Numbered from the stretch's first letter, positions 27,531-37,209 are shown. The stretch: DNA of 64,000 nt from Colwellia sp. 75C3 (GCF_002836255.1 NZ_PJAU01000057.1:115933-179932), one strand, 5' to 3'. Notes: generated from the sequence alone by a model not told the origin. Made by a program: numbers and translations.

Positions 27531-28550
27531 ATGACAAAAATAACAATCAAAGATGTTGCACTAAGGGCTGGGGTTTCTGTTAAAACTGTGTCACGAGTGA
27601 TAAATAATGAAGTTAACGTTCGTGCAGAGATGCAAGAGAAAGTTAAAAAAGCGGTTAATGAGTTAGGTTTTCGTAGAAACCCTTTAGCTAGGGCATTACG
27701 AAATCAACAGACCTCTATTTTAAGCTTACTTTATTCAAATCCCAACCCTGGTTATATTCTAGAAGTGCAAAATGGTATTCAAGCGCAATGTGATCTTGAT
27801 AATTATAATTTGCAAATATTGCCTTGTGATCATAACGATGAACATTTTTTTGAAAAAATAGAATCGTTATTACAACGTTCATCGACCGATGGGGTATTAT
27901 TGATCGAGCCACTTTGTGATATGCCAGAGGTCATTGATTTATTAGATAAATATAAATTACCTTATGCACTGATATCACCGACAACTTCAGAGCCTAAAGC
28001 ACCTTTTGCTCGCTCTAACGATGAGCAAGCCTCATATCAAATGACAGAATACTTGATATCTCAAGGCCATAAAGATATTGCTTTTATTATGGGTGACCCA
28101 AGCCATGGTGATAGTCATCAGCGGTTAAAAGGTTACCAAAATGCCTTAGCTGAAAATAATATTGCAGTAGATGATACATTTTTTGAGCAAGGCTATTTTA
28201 CTTTTGAATCAGGTGAAATATCGGCTAGACGATTACTGTCACTTAAAAATAGGCCTTCGGCCATTTTTGCTAGTAATGATTATATGGCTGCAGCGGTATT
28301 AAAAGTTGCCGCACAAAAGCAGATTAAAGTACCACAAGAGCTCTCTATTGTTGGTTATGATGACACCCCTGTATCAAAACAAATATGGCCTGCACTAACA
28401 ACGGTTAGACAACCAATACGAGATATAGCTTCACACGCGACAAAAAAACTCATTGCTCAACTTAATAAATGCTCATTTGATGAGGTAAAAACCTTGTTCG
28501 AATGTCAGTTAGTTGTACGAGAATCAACCAGTATTTGGGCAAGTGATTAA
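27531..28550 (+). CDS. LacI-family transcriptional regulator 2
   Basis: A 339-residue regulator, close paralogue of the one at 21112 over its whole length: helix-turn-helix ITIKDVALRAGVSVKTVSRVIN, hinge PLARALRN, the shared LLYSNPNPGYIL segment, ASNDYMAAAVLK and SIVGYDDTPVSKQIWPALTTV. The ATG at 27531 is preferred over an in-frame TTG just upstream; AAGGGTG provides the ribosome-binding site. It is third in the operon behind operator site 8, so its own level is probably controlled by the same operator. Differences lie mostly in the sugar-binding lobe (for example around residues 125-165), so the two may respond to different inducers at the same DNA sites. Confidence 0.95.
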   Translation: MTKITIKDVALRAGVSVKTVSRVINNEVNVRAEMQEKVKKAVNELGFRRNPLARALRNQQTSILSLLYSNPNPGYILEVQNGIQAQCDLDNYNLQILPCDHNDEHFFEKIESLLQRSSTDGVLLIEPLCDMPEVIDLLDKYKLPYALISPTTSEPKAPFARSNDEQASYQMTEYLISQGHKDIAFIMGDPSHGDSHQRLKGYQNALAENNIAVDDTFFEQGYFTFESGEISARRLLSLKNRPSAIFASNDYMAAAVLKVAAQKQIKVPQELSIVGYDDTPVSKQIWPALTTVRQPIRDIASHATKKLIAQLNKCSFDEVKTLFECQLVVRESTSIWASD

Positions 28551-28648
28551 TGCACGTCTTTAAATGCTGTACATGTTCTCTGATATTTTTAAAGAGTCTG
28601 TAACTATTGCCAATTACTTGAATTCATAAATTTAAAAGAAGTCATATC

Positions 28649-29842
28649 ATGAAATCGTTAAATTCAATAAAGTCACTATCAATTTTTACGGCGCTAATTT
28701 TATTAGGGTGTTCCACGCCGAATGAGCCTGTTAACTCCTATTATAGCCCCTATGTAAATACCTATGTATACACAGAGAAACCTACCGGTCGTCGATTAAA
28801 AGATATCGTTGCCGATAAGTATCCAAGCAATGTTTATATTGGCGGAACTATTCAATACCGAGAATTGAATAGTGCTAAAGGCGAGTTATTGAATAATGAG
28901 TTTAGCTATATAACGCCTGCAAATACTTACAAACAATCACACATTCACCCAACACCGAATAAGTGGAAATGGCAAGCGCCAGATGATTGGATCCAACGAG
29001 CTAAAAAAAATAATCAGTTAGTACGACTGCATGCTCCTATTAGTCCTCAAAGCTCAAAGTGGGTTAGAGATGATGCTAGAACAGCACAAGAGTTGGAGCT
29101 GATGTTAGTGGAGTTTATGACCGCTTTGGCAAAACGTTATAACAATGAACCTCAGGTAAAATGGCTTGATGTGGTTAATGAAACTATTACTGAACAAGGT
29201 ACTTGGTTTGGTCCAAAACCAGGGGTGACTGCATGGGAAAACCCTTGGACTAAAATAGGCTTTATTACTGATATTCCAGATAAATTCCCTTTGCTTCAAA
29301 AGCTAGGTGTGCCGAAATATATTGTTCAGGCATTTGAAATTGCCAATGAGCATGCCCCTAATTTAACCTTGGTGCTTAATCAACACCGAATGACCTCTCC
29401 AAAATCTATAGCATTAATGAAAGAGTTAGTCATGTATTTACGAGATAGGAACCTACGTATTGATGCAATAGGCTGGCAAGCGCACCTTCGTGCAGAATAT
29501 GTCGACTTTGCCAATATTGATAGCCAAGCAATTAAAAATCTGGATAACTTAATTAAATGGGCTCATCAGTATGATTTTGAGTTTCATGCCACAGAAAATA
29601 ACATTCATATTAAAAATAACAAACCTTATCAAACAGATATAGTTGCCAAAGCTTTTGGGAATATCACTCAAACGTTACTTGATAATCATCAAACAGGTGT
29701 GGTGGCATGGAGTTTATGGACATTGGCTAATGCTCCTCATTTTAGAGCTAAAAATATAGAAGTCTTAGGTTTATGGGATGAGCAATTTAAGCCCCAAAAA
29801 GCTTATTATGAAATGCAAAGAGTATTGGAAAACGCTAATTGA
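28649..29842 (+). CDS. Lipoprotein GH10-like glycoside hydrolase
   Basis: A 397-residue divergent GH10 member. The lipobox is ALILLGC (Cys about 21). Barrel motifs: VYIGGTIQYRE at the start, NTYKQSHIHP, WLDVVNETITEQG with acid/base Glu about 178, DAIGWQAHLR and FHATENNIH with nucleophile Glu about 316, then GVVAWSLWTLANAPHF. The insertion between the two catalytic Glu is longer than in the other two GH10 genes of the locus. No operator was found directly upstream; the 98-base gap after lacI 2 allows read-through from that operon. A clear terminator follows. It likely acts on oligosaccharides in the periplasm or at the outer membrane; specificity unknown. Confidence 0.88.
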   Translation: MKSLNSIKSLSIFTALILLGCSTPNEPVNSYYSPYVNTYVYTEKPTGRRLKDIVADKYPSNVYIGGTIQYRELNSAKGELLNNEFSYITPANTYKQSHIHPTPNKWKWQAPDDWIQRAKKNNQLVRLHAPISPQSSKWVRDDARTAQELELMLVEFMTALAKRYNNEPQVKWLDVVNETITEQGTWFGPKPGVTAWENPWTKIGFITDIPDKFPLLQKLGVPKYIVQAFEIANEHAPNLTLVLNQHRMTSPKSIALMKELVMYLRDRNLRIDAIGWQAHLRAEYVDFANIDSQAIKNLDNLIKWAHQYDFEFHATENNIHIKNNKPYQTDIVAKAFGNITQTLLDNHQTGVVAWSLWTLANAPHFRAKNIEVLGLWDEQFKPQKAYYEMQRVLENAN

Positions 29843-29856
29843 TAAGAGATATAACT

Positions 29857-29890
29857 TAACCAGAACTCTGGATAATGAGTTCTGGTTATT
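29857..29890 (+). terminator. Terminator after GH10 lipoprotein
   Basis: Perfect 12-base arms TAACCAGAACTC (29857-29868) and GAGTTCTGGTTA (29877-29888), followed by TTT. It closes the operon that starts at the second GH5-like gene. Confidence 0.8.
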
Positions 29891-29974
29891 TAAAGTTATA
29901 TAAGGTTACTTTATCATTTGAGTCTGAACATTGTTACAGCCTATTGTTAATTCAATAAGCTGTTTTCATTTATG

Positions 29975-30233
29975 ATACCAAGTTGATTAAATTTCTTCCC
30001 AACTCAGAGCTATGCTCAATAATAAGGCAAATTTGTTTCGGTTTAGTCATTCTAAATCAAATAAATTTAACGACGTGAGTGGGTATCGAGCAAGCACCCA
30101 AAGGGCGAGTTTAAAAGGCTTACATGCGGCGTTATTGATTTTGACAAGGGAATAACCATTATCTTCAATCAATGCCTTACCTCTAAGCCTTTTAATTCTC
30201 GCTGAGTGGGAAATAACTTAATCAATTTGGTAT
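29975..30233. mobile_element. MITE-like palindromic element
   Basis: About 259 bases with imperfect terminal inverted repeats of roughly 33 bases: left end ATACCAAGTTGATTAAATT and, as reverse complement, right end ATACCAAATTGATTAAGTT, both continuing into TTCCCA and CTCAG. A second, internal inverted repeat (TTAAAAGGCTTA at 30111-30122, TAAGCCTTTTAA at 30184-30195) is nested inside. No coding sequence. Its right end overlaps the stop codon of the cytochrome gene. Elements of this form are scattered in many Alteromonadales genomes. Confidence 0.7.
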
Positions 30234-32464
30234 TACTGTTGATACTGCTTCATGTAAAACTGTACTTTTTTCATGTTTCCTAACTTTTGATAGTAACTGA
30301 TCAAAGATGATATAAGTTGTTGATTATTAGGGTTAACCCTTAGTGAGTTTTCTAAAACAACCACAGCCTTCTCTGTTTCATTGTTGGTATCTAAGGCAAC
30401 CGCATAAACATAATGATAATAGGGTAGGTTAGGGGATAACGCAGCCGCTATCTGCAGGTGCTTTATTGCCACAATCATATTTTTTTGCCTAACTTGTTGT
30501 AGGCCTAACGCAAATTGTGCCATCGCATTTTCGGGCATAACTTTTACCGCATTAAATAACAATGCAGTGGCCTGGCCATCTTTACCTATTTGACGATATA
30601 AGTCAGCTAAGTTCACCATGGCAGGTACAAATTGAGTATTTATGGATAATGCCTTCTTATAAAGCTGCTCAGCCTTGGCAATTTTCCCTTGTTTAGCATA
30701 AAACAGCGCTAAATTTTGGTGGCTATTAGCGGTATCATTATTAACAAGTTGACTGACGATATAATCGTTTTGAGCATTAGCTAATTGCTGCGCTTGTACT
30801 TTGGGCAGTTGATTTAAAGGCACTGCAGCTAAAACTCTGGCTACTTCCATTCTAATGGCTTTATTGCTATATGAATTACTAACATCAAGCAATGGCGCTA
30901 AATGTTGATATGCTTGTTCTGCTGGTAGCATTTCTATCATACCAAGAGCTGAACGCTGTATTTTGCTGTCAGTATTTTTTAATGAAGCAATTGCAGTGTT
31001 AAGGGTTTCTTGAGTAGGGTATTGCGTTAATAAACTTAGCGCGCTTGCCTTAACAATGCTCGCCTGTGTCGTATCATGTGCTAATTTATTTAATAAATCA
31101 TGACCGGTCGCCCACTGTTTTCTGCCGGCATAGAGTGTTTTAGCAAAATGGGTCATGCGTTTTTGACTTGTTGGATACCAACTCTCGACTTGTTTTACCG
31201 CCCAATCGATTGATTGCTCTTGATGACAAGTATTACACGCATTAGGTAAGCCAAGTTTTTTTGATAAATCAGGGCGAGGAATACGTAAACTATGATCTCG
31301 TCTTGGATCCACGCCCATGTAAGTCGTTTCTGGCATGTGACAATTAACACATTGCGCGCCTGTATTAGTCATATCATGCTGGTGATGTTTAGGAGTATCA
31401 AATACTTCACGTTTATGGCATTGAGTACAAACCGCATTGTCAGGGGCTCGTAGCTTCAAGCTATGTGGTTCATGGCAATTACTGCAGACTACGCCTTCGT
31501 GATACATTTTGCTTTGAATAAAAGATCCGTATACATAGTCTTCATCTTGAATTTGACCATCACTATGATAAATATTTTCATCGAGTAATTGTAGGTGGTG
31601 GCTTTCATCAAACTTTTTACCTAAATAGTTTTCTGTCAGTGTACTGCGTCTGCTGTGGCAGTGTGCACAGGTATCGAGTTGTAAACTCTTCTTATGGTTT
31701 TTGTTAGGTGTGAATTTTGCGGTATTTCTGTCGGGTATTATTTGCCATAACCCTTTAGGTGCTAGGTTAATTAAACCATTATTTTGTTTTATACTAGCAC
31801 CATTTTTTGCCCACGTTTGGTGGTCTTTACCAGCACCATGACAAGACTCACAAGCAACATCAATATCGGTCCAAGTGCTGTTGTAAATTAACTTTTCATC
31901 ATCAAAGTTTTTTTCAAAGCCTGTGGAGTGGCATTCAGCGCAACGGCTGTTCCAATTAAAATAACTACCTGTCCAATGTAACATATCGTCAAAGGGGATC
32001 TCTCCTTGGTCGGCTTGTAGGTGATACCAACGTTGGCCACCTTCAGTTTTTGGGCGGCTATCCCAAGCGATTGATAGAGCCTGTAATTTTCCTTGGCCAA
32101 AGTCTACTAGGTACTGCTGTAACGGAGTAAAACCAAAGGTATATAAAATTTTATATTCAGTTAGTACACCTTTTTCATTTTGTGTTTTGACAAAGTACTG
32201 TTCATTTTTGCGATAAAATTCAGCGGTGGTGCTGTGAAATGAAAACTTTGCCTGATTAAAATCACCCAGTACGGTGTCTTTATTCACTGGCTGCATAGCC
32301 AAATCATGGTGAGAGTTTTGCCAATCGTTAAACTGCTGTTGATGGCAATTTGCACAGGAAGCTTTGCCAATAAACTTTTCAGTGGGGACTGGATCGTTGT
32401 TCGCAAAAGCGTGAGGGGTGAATGAACTCAAAAATAACAATATAGCGATTGAAAACAGCGGCAT
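30233..32464 (-). CDS. Octahaem c-type cytochrome with C-terminal TPR repeats
   Basis: A 743-residue exported protein. Signal peptide MPLFSIAILLFLSSFTPHAFA; eight CxxCH haem sites (CANCH, CAECH, CESCH, CAHCH, CSNCH, CTQCH, CVNCH, CNTCH) in the first 420 residues; HEAT-like helical repeats next; TPR repeats over the last 180 residues (NLALFYAKQGKIAKAEQLYKKAL and following). The fold family is the multihaem cytochrome/TPR type seen in many marine bacteria; its electron-transfer partner is not known. The start at 32464 is supported by GAGAG 5 bases upstream, and a longer start would overlap the terminator of the GH3 gene. The TAA stop lies at the edge of the MITE-like element. No link to glycan use is shown. 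Confidence 0.9.
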   Translation of the reverse strand: MPLFSIAILLFLSSFTPHAFANNDPVPTEKFIGKASCANCHQQQFNDWQNSHHDLAMQPVNKDTVLGDFNQAKFSFHSTTAEFYRKNEQYFVKTQNEKGVLTEYKILYTFGFTPLQQYLVDFGQGKLQALSIAWDSRPKTEGGQRWYHLQADQGEIPFDDMLHWTGSYFNWNSRCAECHSTGFEKNFDDEKLIYNSTWTDIDVACESCHGAGKDHQTWAKNGASIKQNNGLINLAPKGLWQIIPDRNTAKFTPNKNHKKSLQLDTCAHCHSRRSTLTENYLGKKFDESHHLQLLDENIYHSDGQIQDEDYVYGSFIQSKMYHEGVVCSNCHEPHSLKLRAPDNAVCTQCHKREVFDTPKHHQHDMTNTGAQCVNCHMPETTYMGVDPRRDHSLRIPRPDLSKKLGLPNACNTCHQEQSIDWAVKQVESWYPTSQKRMTHFAKTLYAGRKQWATGHDLLNKLAHDTTQASIVKASALSLLTQYPTQETLNTAIASLKNTDSKIQRSALGMIEMLPAEQAYQHLAPLLDVSNSYSNKAIRMEVARVLAAVPLNQLPKVQAQQLANAQNDYIVSQLVNNDTANSHQNLALFYAKQGKIAKAEQLYKKALSINTQFVPAMVNLADLYRQIGKDGQATALLFNAVKVMPENAMAQFALGLQQVRQKNMIVAIKHLQIAAALSPNLPYYHYVYAVALDTNNETEKAVVVLENSLRVNPNNQQLISSLISYYQKLGNMKKVQFYMKQYQQ

Positions 32465-32489
32465 AACACTCTCAAGGTAAGTGTAAAAT

Positions 32490-32524
32490 AAAAAAGACAG
32501 TGATAGCACTATAACACTGTCTTT
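32490..32524 (-). terminator. Terminator after the second GH3 gene
   Basis: Arms AAAGACAGTG (32493-32502) and CACTGTCTTT (32515-32524), with a T-run on the minus strand, 31 bases past the GH3 stop and just before the cytochrome start. Confidence 0.8.
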
Positions 32525-32554
32525 GCATGATCAATAAGATTGTATTGTGTCTTC

Positions 32555-35176
32555 TTATTGATAAGAAAAACTAGCTCTCGCTTTAATATCATTTACCGAG
32601 CTGCCGATATGTACCGAGAATTGACCTTGCTCTGCTAGCCAGTTTTTAGTGTTTACATCCCAAAAAGATAAATCGCGTTGGGTTAAAGTAAGCATGACTG
32701 TTTTACTTTCACCAGGTTGTAAAAATACTTTTTCAAAACCTTTTAGCTCTTTTGTTGGGCGAGGAACACTTGATTGTTCATCATGTAGATATAATTGAAC
32801 AACTTCTGCTCCTGCCACTTTACCGGTATTGGTTATTTTTACGCTTGCTGTAATGGTATCACCGGCAGAAATGACATCCTTGTTAAGGGAGATGTCACCA
32901 AATGAAAAACGGGTATAACTTAGGCCATGGCCAAAAGGAAACAATGGTTCGATGTTTTGCTGTTCAAACCAACGATAACCAATAAATACACCTTCAGGAT
33001 ATGTAGAGGTTTTTTCATTGTAGTCATTAAGCACGATTGGTGCTGTATCGGCTAATTTTTTTGGTAATGTTATTGGCATTTTTCCTGATGGATTAACATC
33101 GCCAAACAAGATGTCAGCATAACTATGTCCAGCTTCCATACCACCATACCAACCCCAAACAATAGCATTGGCTTGTTCAACCCATGGCATTTCAACCGCT
33201 GAGCCACCAATAAAAAATACCACTGTTTTTGAGTTTTCCGCAATTAAATCACTGATAATATCATCTTGGTTATTCGGTAATACCATATTTGATCTATCTT
33301 TCGATTCACGATCATCAGCATGACTTAAACCAGCATAGTAGATCACCGCATCGGCTTTTTTTGCTGCAGCTAAATATTCATCTTTAGTGCTAAATGGACT
33401 GCCAGGGGCATTCCAACCTAGAACAACGTTATCTGCACCATCATAACCAAGCGTAAAAACATACTTCTTTCCTTGTTTTAACGTTAACTTGTGTTGATAA
33501 GTCTTATCACCGTTTAAGGTGGTATTGAGCACTTCTTTACCATTAATGACTAAGTTCACATTGCCTTTGCCACCTAACTGCAGTACATGTTCACCACTGG
33601 CTAGCGGCATAATGTCAGCTTTTAAATTAATGTGTTGAATAACATCACCTAGCGGCGAGTTATAATTAGATTCAGGTAACCAACCATAATGCTCAGCTTT
33701 TTTACTGCGATCAGCGGTTTTATATTCAATTAATCGCCAAGCGGGTGTACCTGTGCCACGGTTATTGGTTTTAACAAAGTCTTCAGCAATAGGTTGCACA
33801 CCACTTTGACTGCGGGCGCGCATAAATTGTAGTTCAACATTATCACCGAGCTTATCTTTAAGACCTTGTAGAGGTGTTATTTCCCAAAGGGATTTTACTT
33901 GCGATGAACCACCACCACTGCCATGTTTCTTATCAGCATTAGGACCTAATACTAAGATGTTTTTTATTTTATTTTTATCTAAAGGTAATACCGCGCTTGT
34001 CTGATCAGAGTTATTTGCGCTAGTAACACTTTCATTTTTAAGTAGCACCACACCCTGTGTTGCTATTTGACGAGCGAAATCTCTGTGCTCTTGGGTATTA
34101 CGTTGGCCAGAAAAACGTTGTTTGTCCATCATGCCAATGCTTAATTGTACACGTAAGATACGGCGCACTTTATCGTCAAGTACTGCTACGGGCACTTTGC
34201 CTGATTGGATCATCTTTAATAAAGGTTTAGCTAAAAAGTAATCATCATAACTCTTAGCGCGGGTGCCCATCTCTAAATCAAGGCCATTCATGGCGGCATC
34301 ATAGGTATTAATATCAACATCCCAGTCAGTCATTAACAAACCTTGGTAGCCCCATTCACCTTTTAGGATATCCATAATTAAATGTTTATTTTGATTGGCA
34401 TTAGTACCATAAACATTATTGTATGACCCCATCATAGCGTAGGTATTACCTTCCTTTACTGCCGCTTCAAATGCTGGCAAGTAAACTTCACGTAAGGTAC
34501 GTTCATCGGGCGTTGCATCAACACCATGACGATTTAGCTCTTGGGTATTAAGTGCGAAATGTTTTACTGTTGCTGCGACATCATTCGCTTGTATTGCAAT
34601 AATTTCAGGCACCACTAATTTAGCGGCAAGAAAAGGGTCTTCACCTAAGTACTCAAAATTTCTACCATATAAAGGCAGACGAGCAAGGTTAACGCCAGGG
34701 CCTAAAATAACATCTTTATTTCGATGACGTGCTTCACTACCTAAAACATTACCATGCAGAGTCGCCATTTTTGGATCCCAACTGGCGGCCACTGCGGTCA
34801 AGGGAGGAAGATAAGTCGCTTGGTCGTCATCCCAACCTGCAGGTTTCCAACTGTCTCGAGATATCTGTCGGCGAACACCGTGAGGTCCATCACTCATTTC
34901 CATGCTATGAATGCCTAGACGCTCAACCGCAGCATTAGCGAACTTAGTATTAGCATGTACGAGTGATATCTTTTCTTCTAAGGTCAGTTGAGCTAATAAA
35001 TTCTCAACATCTTGCTCTTTATTTTTGTGACGAAGGGCTTTTGAGTCCAGATTTTCACTCAATGTTTTAGAGGTTAAGTTGACTTCAACGTCTTGCTGAA
35101 CACAGCTTACATTGGTTACTGATATTGCAAGTAAAGAAAAGTAAATAGGAATACTTTTAAGTTGAGAATAATTCAT
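32555..35176 (-). CDS. GH3 beta-glycosidase with PA14-like insert, probable lipoprotein
   Basis: An 873-residue GH3 enzyme. N terminus MNYSQLKSIPIYFSLLAISVTNVSC reads as a lipoprotein signal with Cys about 25. Barrel motifs: MEMSDGPHGVRR, LGPGVNLARLPLYGRNFEYLGEDP, VKHFALNTQE and nucleophile LLMTDWDVD (about D284). A PA14-like domain (about 470-600, HVLQLGGKGNVNLVINGKE) sits inside the alpha/beta sandwich domain, followed by a fibronectin-III-like domain (VVQLYLHDEQSSVPRPTKELKGF). This layout fits beta-glucosidases and xylosidases that take branched or long oligosaccharides. The start at 35176 is chosen because the longer frame would begin inside the operator at 35230-35245. It is a different GH3 subgroup from the gene at 9019. 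Confidence 0.92.
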   Translation of the reverse strand: MNYSQLKSIPIYFSLLAISVTNVSCVQQDVEVNLTSKTLSENLDSKALRHKNKEQDVENLLAQLTLEEKISLVHANTKFANAAVERLGIHSMEMSDGPHGVRRQISRDSWKPAGWDDDQATYLPPLTAVAASWDPKMATLHGNVLGSEARHRNKDVILGPGVNLARLPLYGRNFEYLGEDPFLAAKLVVPEIIAIQANDVAATVKHFALNTQELNRHGVDATPDERTLREVYLPAFEAAVKEGNTYAMMGSYNNVYGTNANQNKHLIMDILKGEWGYQGLLMTDWDVDINTYDAAMNGLDLEMGTRAKSYDDYFLAKPLLKMIQSGKVPVAVLDDKVRRILRVQLSIGMMDKQRFSGQRNTQEHRDFARQIATQGVVLLKNESVTSANNSDQTSAVLPLDKNKIKNILVLGPNADKKHGSGGGSSQVKSLWEITPLQGLKDKLGDNVELQFMRARSQSGVQPIAEDFVKTNNRGTGTPAWRLIEYKTADRSKKAEHYGWLPESNYNSPLGDVIQHINLKADIMPLASGEHVLQLGGKGNVNLVINGKEVLNTTLNGDKTYQHKLTLKQGKKYVFTLGYDGADNVVLGWNAPGSPFSTKDEYLAAAKKADAVIYYAGLSHADDRESKDRSNMVLPNNQDDIISDLIAENSKTVVFFIGGSAVEMPWVEQANAIVWGWYGGMEAGHSYADILFGDVNPSGKMPITLPKKLADTAPIVLNDYNEKTSTYPEGVFIGYRWFEQQNIEPLFPFGHGLSYTRFSFGDISLNKDVISAGDTITASVKITNTGKVAGAEVVQLYLHDEQSSVPRPTKELKGFEKVFLQPGESKTVMLTLTQRDLSFWDVNTKNWLAEQGQFSVHIGSSVNDIKARASFSYQ

Positions 35177-35492
35177 TTTATGGACCCTTAATGCTTTGTT
35201 ATCTTTATATTGCTTTATCATCAAATAAAATGATATCGTTGTCAATGATGTTTGTAATGATTAATAGTTAAATTGTAATAAGTTGTCGCAGAGGAGAAGT
35301 ATGCGACAGTTTTGTTACTCTCATTGGTTATTTTATTTATGATAAATATAAAGGCATGCTAGAGTTTTTGAAAATCGAAAAAGGGTCAGCTAATGTGTCT
35401 GGTTGGCTATAAGGCAAGGGATTTAGTAGGATTGTTTATTCTTGTAGCAAAATATACTTAAGCTACAGAAGAACTGTTAAGTTGGTTTTAAA
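35177..35492. other. Divergent promoter region GH3 / sulfatase
   Basis: Contains operator site 9 and an inverted repeat TGTCGCA (35284-35290) / TGCGACA (35302-35308) around GAGGAGAAG. No coding sequence. The sulfatase on the plus strand has no obvious ribosome-binding site. Confidence 0.55.
35230..35245. promoter_or_regulatory. LacI-type operator, site 9
   Basis: ATGATATCGTTGTCAA, 54 bases upstream of the GH3 start at 35176 and about 250 upstream of the divergent sulfatase. 15 of 16 positions fit the consensus. Confidence 0.78.
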
Positions 35493-37028
35493 ATGAAAAG
35501 TTATCTTATGAAAAAAATGAAATACAGTGGAATAATTTCCATGCACTTTGTACTGGCTTTCGTTGTCAATCCTATCAGTGCAGCACAATTAAATATAAGT
35601 AGTACACAATCGATGAATGTACTCTTTATCACCATTGATGATTTAAATAACGATTTAGGCGCTTATGGTCATCATTTGGTAAAAAGCCCAAATATTGATG
35701 CTTTAGCAAAAAAAGGCATTCGCTTTGATAAAGCCTATAGCCAATCACCAATGTGCACGCCAAGTCGCTCTAGTTTTATGACAGGTTTGTATCCTGACCA
35801 AACGGGTATTATTGCCCATGGTTCACATACTCAAATGACCGCTCACTTTCGTGATCATATTCCCAAAGTAACCACTTTACCGCAGTTATTTAAAGATAAT
35901 GGCTATTTTTCTGGCCGGGTAGGTAAAATTTATCACCAAGGGGTGCCGAATCAAATAGGCACTGCGGGGGCTGATGATGCTGCTTCTTGGCACGAAACCA
36001 TCAACCCTATTGGTTTGGATAAAGACGTTGAAGATAAGATTATAGCTTTTAATGAAAAAGCACTAAAACGCCAATCATTTGGTGGAGTATTAAGTTTTTT
36101 AGCTATTGGGAATGATGACAAAGCGCATACCGATGGTAAAGTTGCCACAGAAACGATTAACATGATAAAAGACCATCATCCAGATAAAACGGGTAAACCT
36201 TTTTTTATTGGTGCGGGATTTTATCGTCCACATACTCCCTTTGTTGCACCGAAAAAATACTTTGATTTATACCCACTAGATAAAATAAAACCCTATATAG
36301 CGCCGAAAAATGACCGTAAAGATATTCCAGCTATAGCTCTTCAAGATAGAGAAGGACAGTTAGCTCTAACTCTGAACCAACGCAAACAAATTATCCAAGG
36401 TTACTATGCCGCGGTTTCTTACGTTGATGCCCAAGTTGGGCGAGTGCTTGATGCTTTAAAGCAACAAAGTTTAAGTGATAATACTATTGTTGTTTTTCTA
36501 TCGGATCATGGATATGAACTAGGTCAACACGGTTTATGGCAAAAGGGTAGTTTATTTGAGGGCTCAGCTCGCGCTCCGTTAATTATTTACGCGCCAAATG
36601 CTAAGGGCAATGGTAGCGTGGTAACATCTCCTGTTGAGTTAGTTGATATTTATCCAACATTAGCAAAGCTTGCCGGATTAGTAGCTCCGGAGTATTTGGC
36701 GGGAAAAGATTTAACACCGGCGCTTAATAATGTTGATTTTCAAGTGAGAAAGGGGGCTTATTCCGCTATTTTAAATCGTAACAAAGGGGATAATAACCAA
36801 TTTGCCTTTACAAAAATACGAGGACACTCCATTAGGACTAATCGATATCGTTATACCGAGTGGGGGGAAGGGCACTTTGGCGCAGAGCTTTATGATCATC
36901 AAAATGATCCTCAAGAGCTTAAAAATTTAGCTGATAAGGTATCATTAGAAGGTATCAGAATAAAAATGAAATGGCTGCTTGATGCTGCTATTGAAAAGGC
37001 ACAAACAAGAATTAAAGCTATTGAATAA
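35493..37028 (+). CDS. Secreted S1-type sulfatase (CTPSR active site)
   Basis: A 511-residue sulfatase. Signal peptide to about residue 31; metal site VLFITIDDLNNDLGAYGH; active-site signature PMCTPSRSSFMTGL (Cys about 88); GKIYHQGVP; AGFYRPHTPFVAPKKY; FLSDHGYELGQHGLWQKGSLFE. The last two blocks are typical of iduronate-2-sulfatase-like (S1_7-type) enzymes, as in the sulfatase at 25999. Divergent from the GH3 gene, with one operator between them. The start has three nearby ATGs and no clear Shine-Dalgarno, so the first 8 residues are uncertain. A repeat with a terminator hairpin follows the stop. Confidence 0.93.
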   Translation: MKSYLMKKMKYSGIISMHFVLAFVVNPISAAQLNISSTQSMNVLFITIDDLNNDLGAYGHHLVKSPNIDALAKKGIRFDKAYSQSPMCTPSRSSFMTGLYPDQTGIIAHGSHTQMTAHFRDHIPKVTTLPQLFKDNGYFSGRVGKIYHQGVPNQIGTAGADDAASWHETINPIGLDKDVEDKIIAFNEKALKRQSFGGVLSFLAIGNDDKAHTDGKVATETINMIKDHHPDKTGKPFFIGAGFYRPHTPFVAPKKYFDLYPLDKIKPYIAPKNDRKDIPAIALQDREGQLALTLNQRKQIIQGYYAAVSYVDAQVGRVLDALKQQSLSDNTIVVFLSDHGYELGQHGLWQKGSLFEGSARAPLIIYAPNAKGNGSVVTSPVELVDIYPTLAKLAGLVAPEYLAGKDLTPALNNVDFQVRKGAYSAILNRNKGDNNQFAFTKIRGHSIRTNRYRYTEWGEGHFGAELYDHQNDPQELKNLADKVSLEGIRIKMKWLLDAAIEKAQTRIKAIE

Positions 37029-37051
37029 GTAAATTTAGTGAGTAGTAATCA

Positions 37052-37118
37052 TTGTCCCGTCCTAAAATAAGTTGACGGTTTTAATAAAAAGCCAGCTCTT
37101 TATATCGCTGGCTTTTTT
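37052..37118 (+). repeat. Repeat copy 2 (TTGTCCCGTCCTAAA...) with terminator hairpin
   Basis: Begins TTGTCCCGTCCTAAAATAAG, continues through CGGTTTTAAT and ends in stem AAAAGCCAGC (37087-37096) / GCTGGCTTTT (37107-37116) with a T-run. Same layout as 2954-3020 but a different stem. It ends the sulfatase transcript. Confidence 0.7.
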
Positions 37119-37209
37119 AATCACTTAAAATTGATCTTATTTATTATACCAATTCCGTTAAATTATTGAACTATTCCACTGGCTAAAATTCTTCAGGTTA
37201 ATAAAAACC

